A model generated the notes under the pieces. The model did no database searches and was not told the origin of the DNA. It was given only the letters and a program-made list of their open reading frames with translations. A DNA stretch of 64,000 bases, from assembly GCA_030704615.1 (NCBI GenBank), contig CM060731.1, forward strand, positions 87,710,756-87,774,755, read 5' to 3'. How positions within the stretch are numbered: the stretch's first letter is position 1; the number at the start of each line of letters is the position of its first letter. Positions 35,467-45,760 of the stretch are shown in pieces. Position numbers and translations under genes: made by a program. The DNA is from Takakia lepidozioides (taxonomy: Eukaryota; Streptophyta; Takakiopsida; Takakiales; Takakiaceae).

Positions 35467-36671
35467 ATGGATGCTCATAGGCACAAGACTTTGGTGGCAC
35501 TTGTGTTCTTCATGGCAATCCGTCATGTGATGACTGTCGTTGTAGCTGCACAACAACTTGCCATTGGTCATCACCAGGCTGCAATGATGATGATGGCTGC
35601 CATGATTATTGAAGGGAATGGGCCAAGAGATCGAACTGTGTGGATGTATGAGAGAGCTGTAGGTTTCATGGAGCGGCAACTCATGGGCAGTTATTCAGAT
35701 AAGATGTCAAACAGCGAACCAGGTTGAATCCAAGTATTTTCACATATTTGTGTTCCATTGTTGCTCCATCTATGACCAAGACACATTCTCACATGTGAGC
35801 TTGCATTCCCTTAGAGACACGGGTAGCCATAACATTATCTAGATTAGGCAGTGGCAACACATTACAAATGTGTGGAGAGATTTATGGAGTGGCAGAAAGT
35901 ACTGCATCTATCATTGTCAGAGATTTTTGTGCATCTGTCAGAAAACATTTGAAGCACATAGTGTTTGAGAAACCTACTGGTCAAAGCATAAAGGGAATGG
36001 CAGCCGAGTTTGAAGCATTGCAGGGGATCCCATATATAATTGGAGCTGTGGACGGTAGCCATATACCAATTATTGCTCCTAAAGTTGATCCAACCTCCTA
36101 CTACTGCCACAAAGGATTCTATTCAGCTCTACTGCAAGGGATAGTGGACTCTAAATGTAAATTCTGGGATTTCGACTTCGGGTGGGCTGGACATAGCCAT
36201 GACTGGGCATTATTTCAACGAAGTGAAATTGGCAAAAGAGTGATGAGGGGTGCATTTCTACCTTACAAATTGATCGGTGATGCCGCATATCCAATGAGGC
36301 CCTGGTTTTACTCACCATTCAAAGGTGAGAAAGAGGGGTTGTCAAGAGCAAAAGCTCACTGGAATTTCATACAATCAAGCACAAGAATGGCAGTGGAAAG
36401 GACATTTGGGGTGCTTAAAGGACGTTGGAGAATTCTACTTAAAAGAGTCGATATGCCACTAAGGAATTTGCCGGATTTGGTCACTGCCACATTGTGTCTA
36501 CACAACCTATGCATTATACACGGAGATACGTTTGATATGGAATGGGCAAAAGAGGCCGAGGAAATGATGCAAAGGGAAGCTAACCATGTACTTGGAGATT
36601 TGCGCCACACAGATATGTTTCATGTTGCTGAACAAGCAATTAAAAGAAATGAGAGCATTACAACACCTTAA
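35467..36671 (+). CDS. PIF/Harbinger DDE transposase (HARBI1-like)
   Basis: The first exon starts with ATG 35,467 and reads VWMYERAVGFMERQLMG. After an intron of roughly 100 bases (CCTTAG or an earlier acceptor), the second exon gives TRVAITLSRLGSGNTLQ and then a long open frame to TAA 36,669. The catalytic triad is visible: Asp in GAVDGSHIPI, Asp in LIGDAAYPMRPW and Glu in AVERTFGVLKGRWRIL. CLHNLCII follows as in the family. Length and residues are consistent with an active enzyme that cuts and pastes with its Myb-like partner. The exact intron borders are not certain; an in-frame TGA at about 35,799 argues that the intron covers it. A second frame at 36,586-36,888 encodes an acidic tail that may belong to a spliced form. 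Confidence 0.88.
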
Positions 36672-36948
36672 TATTGCATCTGAAATTGAGACAGGAACTG
36701 ATGAAGGAGAAGAGGACGCAAGTGATGAAGACAATGAAGAGAGGCCAGAAACCAGGAGAGACAAAGAGACTAGGATCAGAAAATTACTGCACGAAGCAAC
36801 TCAAGCTCATGAATTACTTGTAGAAACATTTTATGAAGTGAAATTGCGGAAAGAAGGCAAGGCCGTGTTTCCTGATGATAGTGACTGATCAAGCCTATCT
36901 CTATAGTTTGTCTATGAGTCTGTCCATTTGACGATCAACTCTTTCTAA

Positions 36949-38174
36949 TTAAGCATTTGTTTTCTCAAAATTCTTCACCATACTACTACTGTGTTCTACC
37001 ATCTTTGAGAACATACCAATAGCTTGTTCGTGGAATGTCTTTTTGCCACTCTTGTGAGTAGACGGTAAGGTAGTCTCTGATGTAGGTTTGCTGTCCAAGA
37101 ATTCAGTATTTCCTTCAGGTGTAGATGGCTGGTCAGATGATTCATTTGCAGATGTTGTGACATGCTTCATGACTGTTCTTGCTTGATGCCACCACTGATC
37201 AATGGAGTCATAGAACTTGCATTCATGCCTACCCTCTCCAGATATTCCGTTTGCCATTTTGTCAATTTTGTACTGTTTAAACAAGGTGTTGAATTTTTTC
37301 TTACATGCTTCGACTGTTTTTGTGAACCCTGGAACTGTTGCAACCATTCTGGCATGTAGCTTCAGCCATATATCAACTCCTGAAGCAATAGAAAGCTTCG
37401 AAGTTAGAGAATAGAAAGCTTCTAAACTAGCATTGATAGACACAAAAATAGACATGAATATGGAACAGAGTCTCCTCGGTGGTTAGCCTGCATCTCTTCC
37501 CCACAAGGCTGTCACAAACTTCAACTGAATATGTAAGCAAGCATGTCAAACAAGGCAGCCGAGAAGCAAAAACAACAAATACCTTGTTTCTTGGCATTCT
37601 TCACAAACTCGGGTTCCATTTCACCTCGAAGTGCTATCAGTGCCTCCGCATCTGAATCTTTCCAGGCTTTTGAACCGGTAGAATCTGCATCTTCCTCGGA
37701 GTCCTCTTTCTTCAAAGCCTTCTTGGATTTGGTTGTCTTGGGTGCAGCTTTCTTGCGTGCAGATTGTCTCTTCGACGCTGCTACTTCTGGAATAATCTGC
37801 TCATCCTCATCTTGGGTGTCTACACCTATAGGCTCAGGGCAAGCTGCCTTCCTCTTGCATTTCAAATTCTCGCCAACTCCAAGGTCACTAATCAGACCAA
37901 CGTCATCATCAATGCTTGGATTCAAAGGGGGCAGATTTGATCTTTGTGCAACAACAGGGCAAAATGACTGAAATGCGAGAGATCCCGCAGTAGACGCGAT
38001 CCTCTCTTGCATGTCTGGAATCCCCTTAGTACTCCATACCGCATATTGTGAGCTATCCCTTCTACCCGTGACAAACGAGAAGGCGAAGGAAGGGATGAAG
38101 TGCGGGAGACAAGAGACAGGAAGAGAGGGAAGAGAGCTTGACTTCATTTGATCGTATGGTTGAGATGCAACCAA
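36949..38174 (-). CDS. Harbinger ORF2: Myb/SANT-like partner protein
   Basis: This is a two-exon gene, convergent with the transposase. Exon 1 (38,174 down to about 37,583) has a lysine-rich segment (KKAAPKTTKSKKALKKED) that can serve as nuclear signal. It then has AWKDSDAEALIALRGEME, the start of a trihelix/Myb-like domain, ending at a GTATTT donor. Exon 2 (about 37,420 to 36,949) continues with ARMVATVPGFTKTVEACKKKF, YDSIDQWWHQ and FHEQAIGMFSKMVEHSSS. In this superfamily the second protein binds the terminal repeats and helps nuclear import of the transposase; that role is by family. No stop or frame break interrupts either exon as read. The splice acceptor near 37,425 is tentative. Confidence 0.8.
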
Positions 38175-38417
38175 AACAATTGTATTTTATTTGGGTGAGT
38201 GTTGGCCCCAAGGAGTGGTTGCCCCCCAAACCTTGAGGGTTGCTTTTTGCCCTTGGGGCCATGTCGGGGCCATGTCTGTGTAGAATAAAATATATTATTT
38301 CATTTTGGCCTCGACTCCTAGTGTAAAGCTCTTGGGGCCGGCCTTAAGCTCTTGACCAATAGGATCGCTCCATTCCCGACGGCCCTTGGCCTTGACTCCT
38401 AGTGTAAAGCGGGCCTT

Positions 38418-39240
38418 ACATTATCACATCCAAGCAAGGACTGTCCCTCAAAAGATACTAGGAGGGCATCTACGGGGCAATAATAAGGCATTTAGTGATT
38501 AGCAGAATACAGAATATATAGTGCATTGTCAAAAGCATGATCTCATCAATTAACAATTCCTTCCACGAGGTCGCTGTTGTCCCCTCCTCATTCGCTGAAG
38601 TGGGCCCCATTTTGTCCCAATTTGTCTACACTATGACCATTGAGGAAAGACATAGAGAGAGCAAGGTTGCTCATTGTTTTCTACAATTGTTACGGACATG
38701 TAGGAAGGCCTATCAGTTTGAGACTTAATTGTTGCTTGCATCGATAAAAATGTATGAAACTAGTCATCATGGACGACCAAATGGTCCCCAATCCACAAGG
38801 GCTTCAATATTCACCAACTACAGGGTCCAAGTTATGCCAATGGGCTAAGTGCTGGCTGAATGGCTCATGGACATCATATAAATATGGTAGTATGAGTAAG
38901 CGCTCTTTAGATATGGATTACCTATTGAGAGTCGGTTCTAGACAGTGCCAGTGGATGGAGAAAGAAAGTAGGAATTAGTCTGGGGTGCTCAATCCATGAA
39001 TCCATAACTACAGTTATGTTTTTTTCCTAAAAACCTTAGATCCCTTTCTAATCCATTTTATTGTCACCGAAAGTTTTTTTTTTTTAAACATTTAGAGTTA
39101 CCCAACTAGTAGTAGATTAGCAATAAAGCAAAAGGTTTTTTTTTTTTTTTTTTTTTAAAGAAAAGAAAAGTTTGGAATCTATAAAATGGAGGATATGCGC
39201 GTGTGCATATAAAACAAGGATCCACTTCAAAATTAGCTTT
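38418..39240. other. No gene; AT-rich with homopolymer runs
   Basis: Two short plus-strand frames (38,537-38,728 and 38,754-38,978) have no recognisable domain. Long T runs occur at 39,069 and 39,138. Nothing else is seen. Confidence 0.5.
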
Positions 39241-39247
39241 GCGTTAT

Positions 39248-39369
39248 GTATAGGGTAATGCCCCGAGTGGAGAGCATTACCAAATTTAAGGGCCTGACGC
39301 CGAGGGCGGTAGCCCGAGGGGAAGGCCCGAAAATCCGGTAATGCCCGACACGTGGGGCATTACCCTACT
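39248..39369. repeat. Nested foldback of about 120 bp
   Basis: TAGGGTAATGCCCC at the left pairs exactly with GGGGCATTACCCTA at the right. Inside, GCATTACC pairs with GGTAATGC, and the centre has GGGCCTGACGCCGAGGGC-type GC-rich inverted words. The result is a long stem with few breaks. It lies about 230 bases upstream of the intact ORF at 39,594 and could be a foldback element or regulatory hairpin. Confidence 0.85.
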
Positions 39370-39478
39370 TAAAGACCAAGGCTGATTTCTTTTTCTTTCC
39401 ATCATTTCTTATCTTTCTGCCCGTGGCAAGTGGTGAACCTGGAAAAGATTTTGGATATAAAGATAAAGAAATATCGCA

Positions 39479-39540
39479 TGTGTGCATTACACGCTCGTGT
39501 AATGCACACCTGCGACATGTGGCTCGCTTTATAACGAGCA
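39479..39540 (+). promoter_or_regulatory. Palindromes and TATA-like box upstream of the orphan ORF
   Basis: GTGTGCATTACAC and GTGTAATGCACAC form a perfect dyad around GCTC at about 39,480-39,509. GCTCGCTTTATAACGAGC follows, a second dyad enclosing TTTATAA, about 65 bases before the ATG. Placement suits a core promoter with flanking protein-binding dyads. Confidence 0.5.
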
Positions 39541-39593
39541 GATATTTGCAAAGAGAAATCAGCCGCAGTGCTTTACGATAGCCTTTTGTCACC

Positions 39594-40091
39594 ATGCGTC
39601 CAATGCCGTTCAAGACAGTTCCCCCCGCCACTCCTCCTATCGCTATAGAAGAGCCTCTCGCGATAGCAGACGTCCATGGACTTACGGCAGACAGAACGGC
39701 CCTGGTGTGCTGGGCTACACTCCCCATTCTTCTTCATCGCCTAGGAAAAGTATGGAAGCTTGGAGTGAGGGTCGCAGCTTCCTTGATCGAGGGGCAGCCT
39801 ATTTTGCAGCTTGATATGGACTTGATTAAAAGCCACTCAAAGACCTTGTCGGAACAAGGCATCATGTGGGAGGGTGTGCAATCGAGTCAAGTTAGCCCGG
39901 ATGAACATTCCCCGAAAACTATGTGGATGATGAGAAGGGTGGACCATGCAACACTAGGCTCGTTGATGGTCACCCGAGCCCATTACCCCCGAAAATGGGA
40001 GGAACTCCTCGAGACATGCGTCGTCTTCATCAACCCAAACGACCTCACAATCCCATTGCAATGCATATCAATGATGAGGAGTAAATCATAA
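39594..40091 (+). CDS. Intact orphan ORF, 165 aa, unknown function
   Basis: The ATG lies in a CACCATGC context. The frame is uninterrupted to TAA and reads as a globular protein: VCWATLPILLHRLGKVW, LIEGQPILQLDMDLIKSHSK, MMRRVDHATLGSLMVTRAHY and KWEELLETCVVFINPND. There is no signal peptide or membrane segment. In a window where almost every other ORF is broken, an open frame of this length with a TATA-like box is notable. I do not recognise a family, and no second copy is seen in the window. Confidence 0.5.
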   Translation: MRPMPFKTVPPATPPIAIEEPLAIADVHGLTADRTALVCWATLPILLHRLGKVWKLGVRVAASLIEGQPILQLDMDLIKSHSKTLSEQGIMWEGVQSSQVSPDEHSPKTMWMMRRVDHATLGSLMVTRAHYPRKWEELLETCVVFINPNDLTIPLQCISMMRSKS

Positions 40092-40209
40092 ATTTGAAGG
40101 AATAGGCTAATAGTGGTATACAATTTTAGACGTATTGAACATTTGTTTGCTGGTGTGATGTAATTTTCGCCAATTATTATTATTATTATTATTATTTTTC
40201 CTTCCAAAC

Positions 40210-40800
40210 TTTTTCTGTGTGTGGTTTATATCTACAGTCATTGTGTGATGAAGTTGTAGGTGGAATGATATTAGTTGAGAGGGTGAACACATTATTCGGC
40301 ATTCCAATCATTTGTTCTTCATTCCAAACTATCTATGCGTCTAATTATTCATCGCGGAGCTATGACCAAGTATGAGGTGCAACGAAGTTAGTTCAGAGGG
40401 TGAACGTGCCATATTTTGCCATTCAAATAAGTTTTCATTTCTTCTCAACGTTCTAAGTGTGTTTATGTACTATGTAGTTCATACCTATGATCTATCGCCA
40501 TTGTGTGATAAAGTTGTAGATGCAATGAAATTAGTTGAGGTGGTGCACGCATTGTTTGACATTCAAATCATGTATTCTTCATTCCAAACTATGTTTCTGT
40601 CGACTTCAGACATATTGTTATGTTGTGATGAAGTTGTGGATACAAAGCAATTAGTTCATAGGGTGAACACAACGTTTGTCATTCAAATAAATTCATCGTC
40701 ATTCGAAACTTTCTATGTGTGTAGTTCATGCCTGTCACTATACTATGATCAAGTAAGAGCTGCAACGAAATTTGTTGAAATGGTGAATTTTAGTCCCCTA
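40210..40800 (+). repeat. Tandem repeat, diverged unit about 110-120 bp
   Basis: About five units share TGTGATGAAGTTGTAG, GAARTTAGTTSAGAGGGTGAAC, the phrase CATTCAAATAA or CATTCCAATCA, and TTCATTCCAAACTWTC. Divergence between units is considerable. The long frame over the array is a by-product of the repeat. Confidence 0.8.
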
Positions 40801-41389
40801 CAATTGTAATATCCTTTATTACCAGTACCACACCCAACATACCACCGTATCTTCATATACTCAAAAATTACTATACGAAATATCCCAAGACCTACGCACT
40901 CAATTGTTTTTGGTTCTACGACGGGATGACAATGGGCCCAATCTGGACGCTCCCACCGGGTTGAAATATGAGTCCCCTTTTACTTCACCACCATTGTACC
41001 ATGATCAGTATTGTAATCATCATCGGTATCAGTACTTTCATTTGGCCTTTGAATGTACAACCGACCTCGTATCACAACGATTTGTCTTGTGGCCGTGTCC
41101 CGGTGCAATCTACAATTCCATCTATAGTATATGGCCCGTGGGTATTACAATCGCCCACAAATGGTTATACTGTTGTCATCCGTTTTTCAGTTTGGGGAGG
41201 ATTCGAGGATGGCCTCAAAGCAGGGCGAACAACACGGGGATGTGCTTGTGAGGGGCTCGCATGAGAGGAATGACAGTTCATGTGAGCAGCCCGTCGATTC
41301 AGATGTCCAGAATAGCAGAATTCAGCTGGTTCTACTTCGGATTTCCCTTCAACTGACGCAAGATGCAGTCGTGCGTCCGGGATGTCCGT

Positions 41390-42540
41390 CGTGTTATTTG
41401 TCATGATTTGTTCCACTGTTGGGGTGACAACTGCATTTTGGGACTGTGGGGTGTGGTGTTGTTGAGTCTGTACTAGGCCCCACTTCCTGTGTTGGCTCAT
41501 GGTAAGTATGTTCAGAGCGACGCATGTATCCTTTGTACAATTGAAAGTTGGTCGTCAGTAGGAGCAGATTCACACCTATTCTGGACGTTTGTCGGTCGAT
41601 GAGAGCAATCTTCCAATGCATGGTCCGGACCAAGCACCGCTGATGAAGGGCCCACAGTATCACACATAGGTGGCAAATGTGTGGTGGCAAGCAGCTCGTC
41701 AAGGTTTGGTGGGCTTGCGGCCCTAGACTCAGTATCTCAAATGTATCGTACGCACCGTACCCGCCATCATCATGCCCATCAAAGCTGTCGGAGGTAGAAG
41801 AGTCATTTTGATTGTCGCTCTTAGATGTTGCATCGGAAGCAGAATCTTCGGATTGCAAGTTTATTTCATACCATGCCGCAACATCATCCGGTGCGCACTC
41901 ACATAATAGCCGGAAATTGGTGTATACATACACCAATTTGTCAGCCCTCTTTGGCTGCAACCTGTTACGGACTTTGTTGTGAACAAACGAATAACTGCTC
42001 CAATTGCACTTGCAAGACGAGGCGGAACACACTGATGCAATAATACGTTTGGCAATGGGGGCCAATGTTCGTGCTCCGGCTCCAATAAGATCCCACCATT
42101 CATGTGGAAGCATGTCCAAGTCCTTTGGATCCGGCTTTGGCATCGGCATCGTCTCTCAGCATGGTGTTCTCCAACAAAAATGGATTGAGTAGTGCCCCAG
42201 CATAATGCAAGTCCATGACCATCATAGATTGTCGTGGAAAAAAACATCTTCAACTTTGTCTGTCAATTCCTCTTCTTAGGAGAATGGCGGATGTCTCAAA
42301 GAGAGGACATGGCTCTCAAGGTTCTTCATTAGCAACCATGCCTTCCCCATGATTGGTTGTTTTCCATTGAACTCCGGCAACACAATGAATATTTGTGAGA
42401 TTGCACATGGCTTCCTCCAGCAATCATGTGCGCAAAGAGTGATGAGAGGGGGGGTGTGTAAGTGCATTTGGACTCCGAGGTGGCTCTGATAGCATAAACA
42501 AATGTTGGAATTCTCGCCACATTGATCTCATAGAAAAATG
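41390..42540 (-). pseudogene. hAT transposase remnant with internal deletion, minus strand
   Basis: On the minus strand, a start-side piece near 42,520-42,450 (ARIPTFVYAIRATSESKCTY) and a middle piece (FNGKQPIMGKAWLLMKNLE, LRHPPFS) match the plus-strand hAT copy at 62.4-64 kb. They are joined directly, so about 700 bases present in the other copy are missing. The C-terminal piece at 42,149-41,700 reads HEWWDLIGAGARTLAPIAKR, CNWSSYSFVHNKVRNRL and KLVYVYTNFRLL, the hAT dimerisation region. The frame changes several times. It is a non-functional relative of the last gene in the window. Confidence 0.8.
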
Positions 42541-43990
42541 CGGCTCATTTCTTATCCTTCACAGACACGTTCATGCCATCGTGGATAAACTGTTGCGACA
42601 ACCATCTACCCCATTGAGATGGTCTTGCATGATCTAGTGGATTGCCTTATCGCCCTCTTGTCCACGGACATTGGAAGCCTCAGAAGAGCCCCCTTGGGTA
42701 TAACTTAACGGGGTGTCTTGATGTGCACAGGGAGTGCTACTGTTTGGCACCAATCGATATAAAAAAAAGTTAGACTTCTGTCCACTGCCAAGGACTTTTG
42801 GTCCTCAAAGCTGAACGCCTTTGAAGTGACACGACTATTTGACCTTGATCTCCTAATAAAGGCTGAAGATTATCCTAGAAACAAAATTTAATCTAGTTCT
42901 CTGGTCAACACATGCACATGCATGATGGAGAACTTTGTGCATACCCACACAACACTGGTGCCTTTCCATCTATACCCACTCACTCACCCATTATATTGAT
43001 AGGTGCACACACCATTTACACCAATTCGACATAATCAAGTAGTGGGCAGCGAAAGTTATGGTTTGCAATTTCAAACCCTCCACCCACTATTTCCTACCAA
43101 CCACCGTGATTTCTAAATATTGTCCATCCAAGATAAGTTGGTGAAGGAAAGGCACCCTTGGTTCACCTAAGTTGCCAAATGTCATGCTCAACATACTTTT
43201 GCTTACTTCCAGTTGGGGGAGAATAGGTGAGATACCCTTATAGACTAGACAGCATCAGCACAGCCACTACACTAGTATCGTGGTGGAAGTAGGCACATTT
43301 ATCCAAGCATTTTTATCAAATAAATTGCAAAGAGTGAGGTGCCTGGTGGCGCAATGTAGCTCCGCAAGTTGCGATGAGTGAGAGATGTCGAGACAACGGT
43401 AACCTCTGCTCGGTGATCAACCTGTGAGACAGCTCCCATGTTACATATGCCTTATCAATGTCAGGATCTTCAGCCCAATCCTCCTTCGATCAAAACATAT
43501 TGTCTCATCCCAAAAAATGAGCTGTTCTGAGGAAGATCTCCTTTCATGTTAACTCAGTCATCCCCTCATCTTCATTAAGCTTGCAAAAGACCCCTACTGG
43601 TTTCCATCTACCTTCATCATGATGCTCTTATCAAGAAACTCCTAAGCTTCATTGCGCCCCCAGGCTCATTGTTATGACATGGCGGCCACGCTGTTACGAT
43701 CACCCAATTAAGGCTGGAGGGATAGTCCGCCGCCTTTTTGCCCCATTCATCCTTCCACCACCTTTTGCCTACTCTTCAGTGTGTTCAAACCCAAGCTTTC
43801 TCCTCCAGCCTGCTTCGTGATCCCCCAAGGAACTGTTGCTCTAATTCCCACACTTAGTTGAGTGAAAAAAAGAGATTTGTGTTCAGTTGGGTCCTAATTT
43901 CTAGATTAGAAGTAGCAGAGGCAACCCGAGGAGCCGCATCGATCACCGCTCTATTCTGCAAGCGCCCCTGGATGCTTGACAGATAAGGCA
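42541..43990. other. No gene seen
   Basis: No reading frame longer than 60 codons with protein-like content was found and no repeat or RNA gene was recognised. Composition is ordinary. Confidence 0.5.
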
Positions 43991-44075
43991 ATCAGGCGAT
44001 GCCTTCTTCCTGGCCCACCCGGCACAGGCCACTGGCCGGAGGGATGGCTCACGAGCCCCTGCAACGGCCTCGTCT

Positions 44076-44465
44076 ATGGACCGCAGTGATCCCCCTCAAG
44101 CACACACCGCCTCTAGTTTCCCAAATGATTCCGATGCAGCATTCTCAGAAAAAGGTGACCCGGACAATTGTCAAACAGAAATGGAAGAGGCAGCACTTTC
44201 TATTTCAATTGATTTTGCAAGTTTGCATGCCAAAGTGGCGGTTTGTCAGGAACGTGGAATACTCCTGCACTTCCAAGGAAAAAAGCAGGAAAGATCCTTT
44301 GTGAGGGAATGGGTGATCTTGCACCTAGGAGGCTCTGGCGATCTTCAGCAGCACTTTTGCCATGCCAAAGGCCGGGGCTTCATGTTTGAATCGAAGGTTG
44401 CAGCTGAGCAGGCTCTTGCTTTTAATCCTCACCGTCTGGGTCTCAACGTAAACATCTTCCCCTAG
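44076..44465 (+). pseudogene. Unknown ORF, possibly a LINE ORF1-like fragment
   Basis: The ATG at 44,076 opens 129 codons: an acidic start, then LHAKVAVCQERGILLHFQGK, REWVILHLGG and FCHAKGRGFMFESKVAAEQAL. The order of a short strand, WV, then GRGFxxF is reminiscent of the DUF4283-like domain at the head of plant LINE ORF1 proteins. That reading is weak. There are no neighbours of the same class and no downstream LINE ORF2. Confidence 0.35.
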
Positions 44466-45124
44466 TCTCCTAAGATGTAGAATAATAGGAATTTCTGACT
44501 CAGTTACAATTTTAAAACTTTTTAATGTCTTTTTCCATTGATATACTCTGCGATACCTTCGATATTGCTGTGATAGAGCAGTGTTCCTCGATATCTTGTA
44601 TGCAGCTGATAGTCTATCTTTGATTGGATGATAGAAGAAATGGATGAATGATTTTTAAGGATGGATAGAAGAGGTTGAGCGGTTATTAAAGTTGTTGGAG
44701 CACTTTGCTATATATTGCATTCATGTGAAGCAGACGGCGTCAGTTGAGCCAGAGAGCCGTGACCAAGGAGAGTAGAGTGAGTAGGAGTTAGAATATAGAG
44801 TTATTCCTCAATGGTAGATTAAGTATTGTATTCTTGTGATGTTGTGTTTGTAATGAATAGAAGAGAAAAAATGAGAAAAATGAAGTTCAACTCACTTTGT
44901 GTTTGTGTGAAGAATGGAATGATGAAATGAGAATTTGATTCTACATGTAATGGTTGAAGAATTATAATCATGTGAGATAGTGAGAATGTGCACAAATGGA
45001 TAGGATAAAGATTCTGAGCGAGAATTAATTCTTGGCTTACCCAGAGAAATATCGATTCGGATATTTAAGAGTTTATCTTGCAATGAGGCAGAGTTAGTTT
45101 GAATAGAAAGTGTGAATAAAGCCC

Positions 45125-45257
45125 GGAAAAAGGAATTATCAATTCTATATAAACATCGTCAATTGGGACGTAAATGGATCAGTATGTGGTGCTATCCGAT
45201 AGATGGTTATCCAGAGTTCATGAAGGAGCAGATTAAGGAAATGAAAATAGAAAGTCT
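45125..45257 (+). pseudogene. 3' fragment of an F-box-like unit
   Basis: The frame reads GRKWISMWCYPIDGYPEFMK, which parallels SWLQTWYRPFEGYPELMR in the next unit, and ends at TAA or TAG shortly after. It lacks the F-box start, so it is the tail of an upstream tandem copy. Confidence 0.5.
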
Positions 45258-45305
45258 TCGATTGGATTAACTGGAGGAGTATAATGGTGAAGTAAAATCA
45301 TTTGC

Positions 45306-45602
45306 ATGGCAGAGGGCATTGATGAGGAAATAAAAGAAATATCAGAGTTGATCACTGGATTACCAGATCATTTATCGATAATAATCTTTCAGAAGCTTTG
45401 TTGTAGCGATAAAGAAGTATTCTTATTGCAATTAGTCAATAGAAGATGGTACAAAGAGATATCCATTCTACACAGGAGTTGTTATTGGAAGCATAGTTGG
45501 TTGCAGACATGGTACAGACCGTTTGAAGGCTATCCGGAACTTATGAGAGAATGGAATAATAACTTTGGTGAGGGAAAATCCCTGGAGCAACTGAAGAAAT
45601 AG
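45306..45602 (+). CDS. F-box-like protein, short
   Basis: The ATG at 45,306 begins MAEGIDEEIKEISEL, followed by ITGLPDHLSIIIFQKLCCSD and LLQLVNRRWYKEI. This is the pattern LPxxLxxxIFxxL...VxxxW of an F-box, the motif that binds SKP1 in SCF ubiquitin ligases. Only about 50 residues follow (RSCYWKHSW, GYPELMREWN) and no LRR or Kelch repeats are present, so it is either very short or truncated. It is the middle and only complete unit of three head-to-tail copies. Function would be substrate recognition, by family only. Confidence 0.6.
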   Translation: MAEGIDEEIKEISELITGLPDHLSIIIFQKLCCSDKEVFLLQLVNRRWYKEISILHRSCYWKHSWLQTWYRPFEGYPELMREWNNNFGEGKSLEQLKK

Positions 45603-45627
45603 GATTGGTAGTGAAGAGCAATCGATA

Positions 45628-45760
45628 GTGATGTGTGGAAAAGAACGGATAGCAGATCATGTAGAATTAATTACTGGACTACCTAATAGTCTGTCGTTAG
45701 ATATCTTTAAAAGACTGCAATGTAGTGACAGAGAGATAATCAATTTATGGCTTGCAGAAA
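45628..45760 (+). pseudogene. 5' fragment of a third F-box-like unit
   Basis: The frame reads VELITGLPNSLSLDIFKRLQ and CSDREIINLWLAE, a second F-box start closely like the previous unit. It breaks off near 45,760 where minus-strand Ty3 reverse transcriptase begins, so the retroelement junction removed the rest. Confidence 0.65.

Larger units (their letters stand above)
35206..38414. mobile_element. PIF/Harbinger DNA transposon, 3.2 kb, both ORFs
   Basis: The 30-bp terminal repeats share CTTTACACTAGGAGTC and AGGCCAA and are flanked by TTA on each side (35,203-35,205 and 38,415-38,417), the usual 3-bp duplication of this superfamily. Subterminal copies of the terminal motif lie at about 35,318-35,355 and 38,305-38,340. 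Inside are a plus-strand DDE transposase and a minus-strand Myb/SANT-like protein, the standard two-gene content. Near 35,345-35,400 a tRNA-like GCCGAGTGGTAGAGC string is present. The element looks close to intact. Confidence 0.92.

Noticed and set aside
40210-40809. 145-codon ORF at 40,372-40,809 as a gene
   Set aside because: It lies wholly in a tandem repeat of about 115 bp and its translation simply repeats with the unit.
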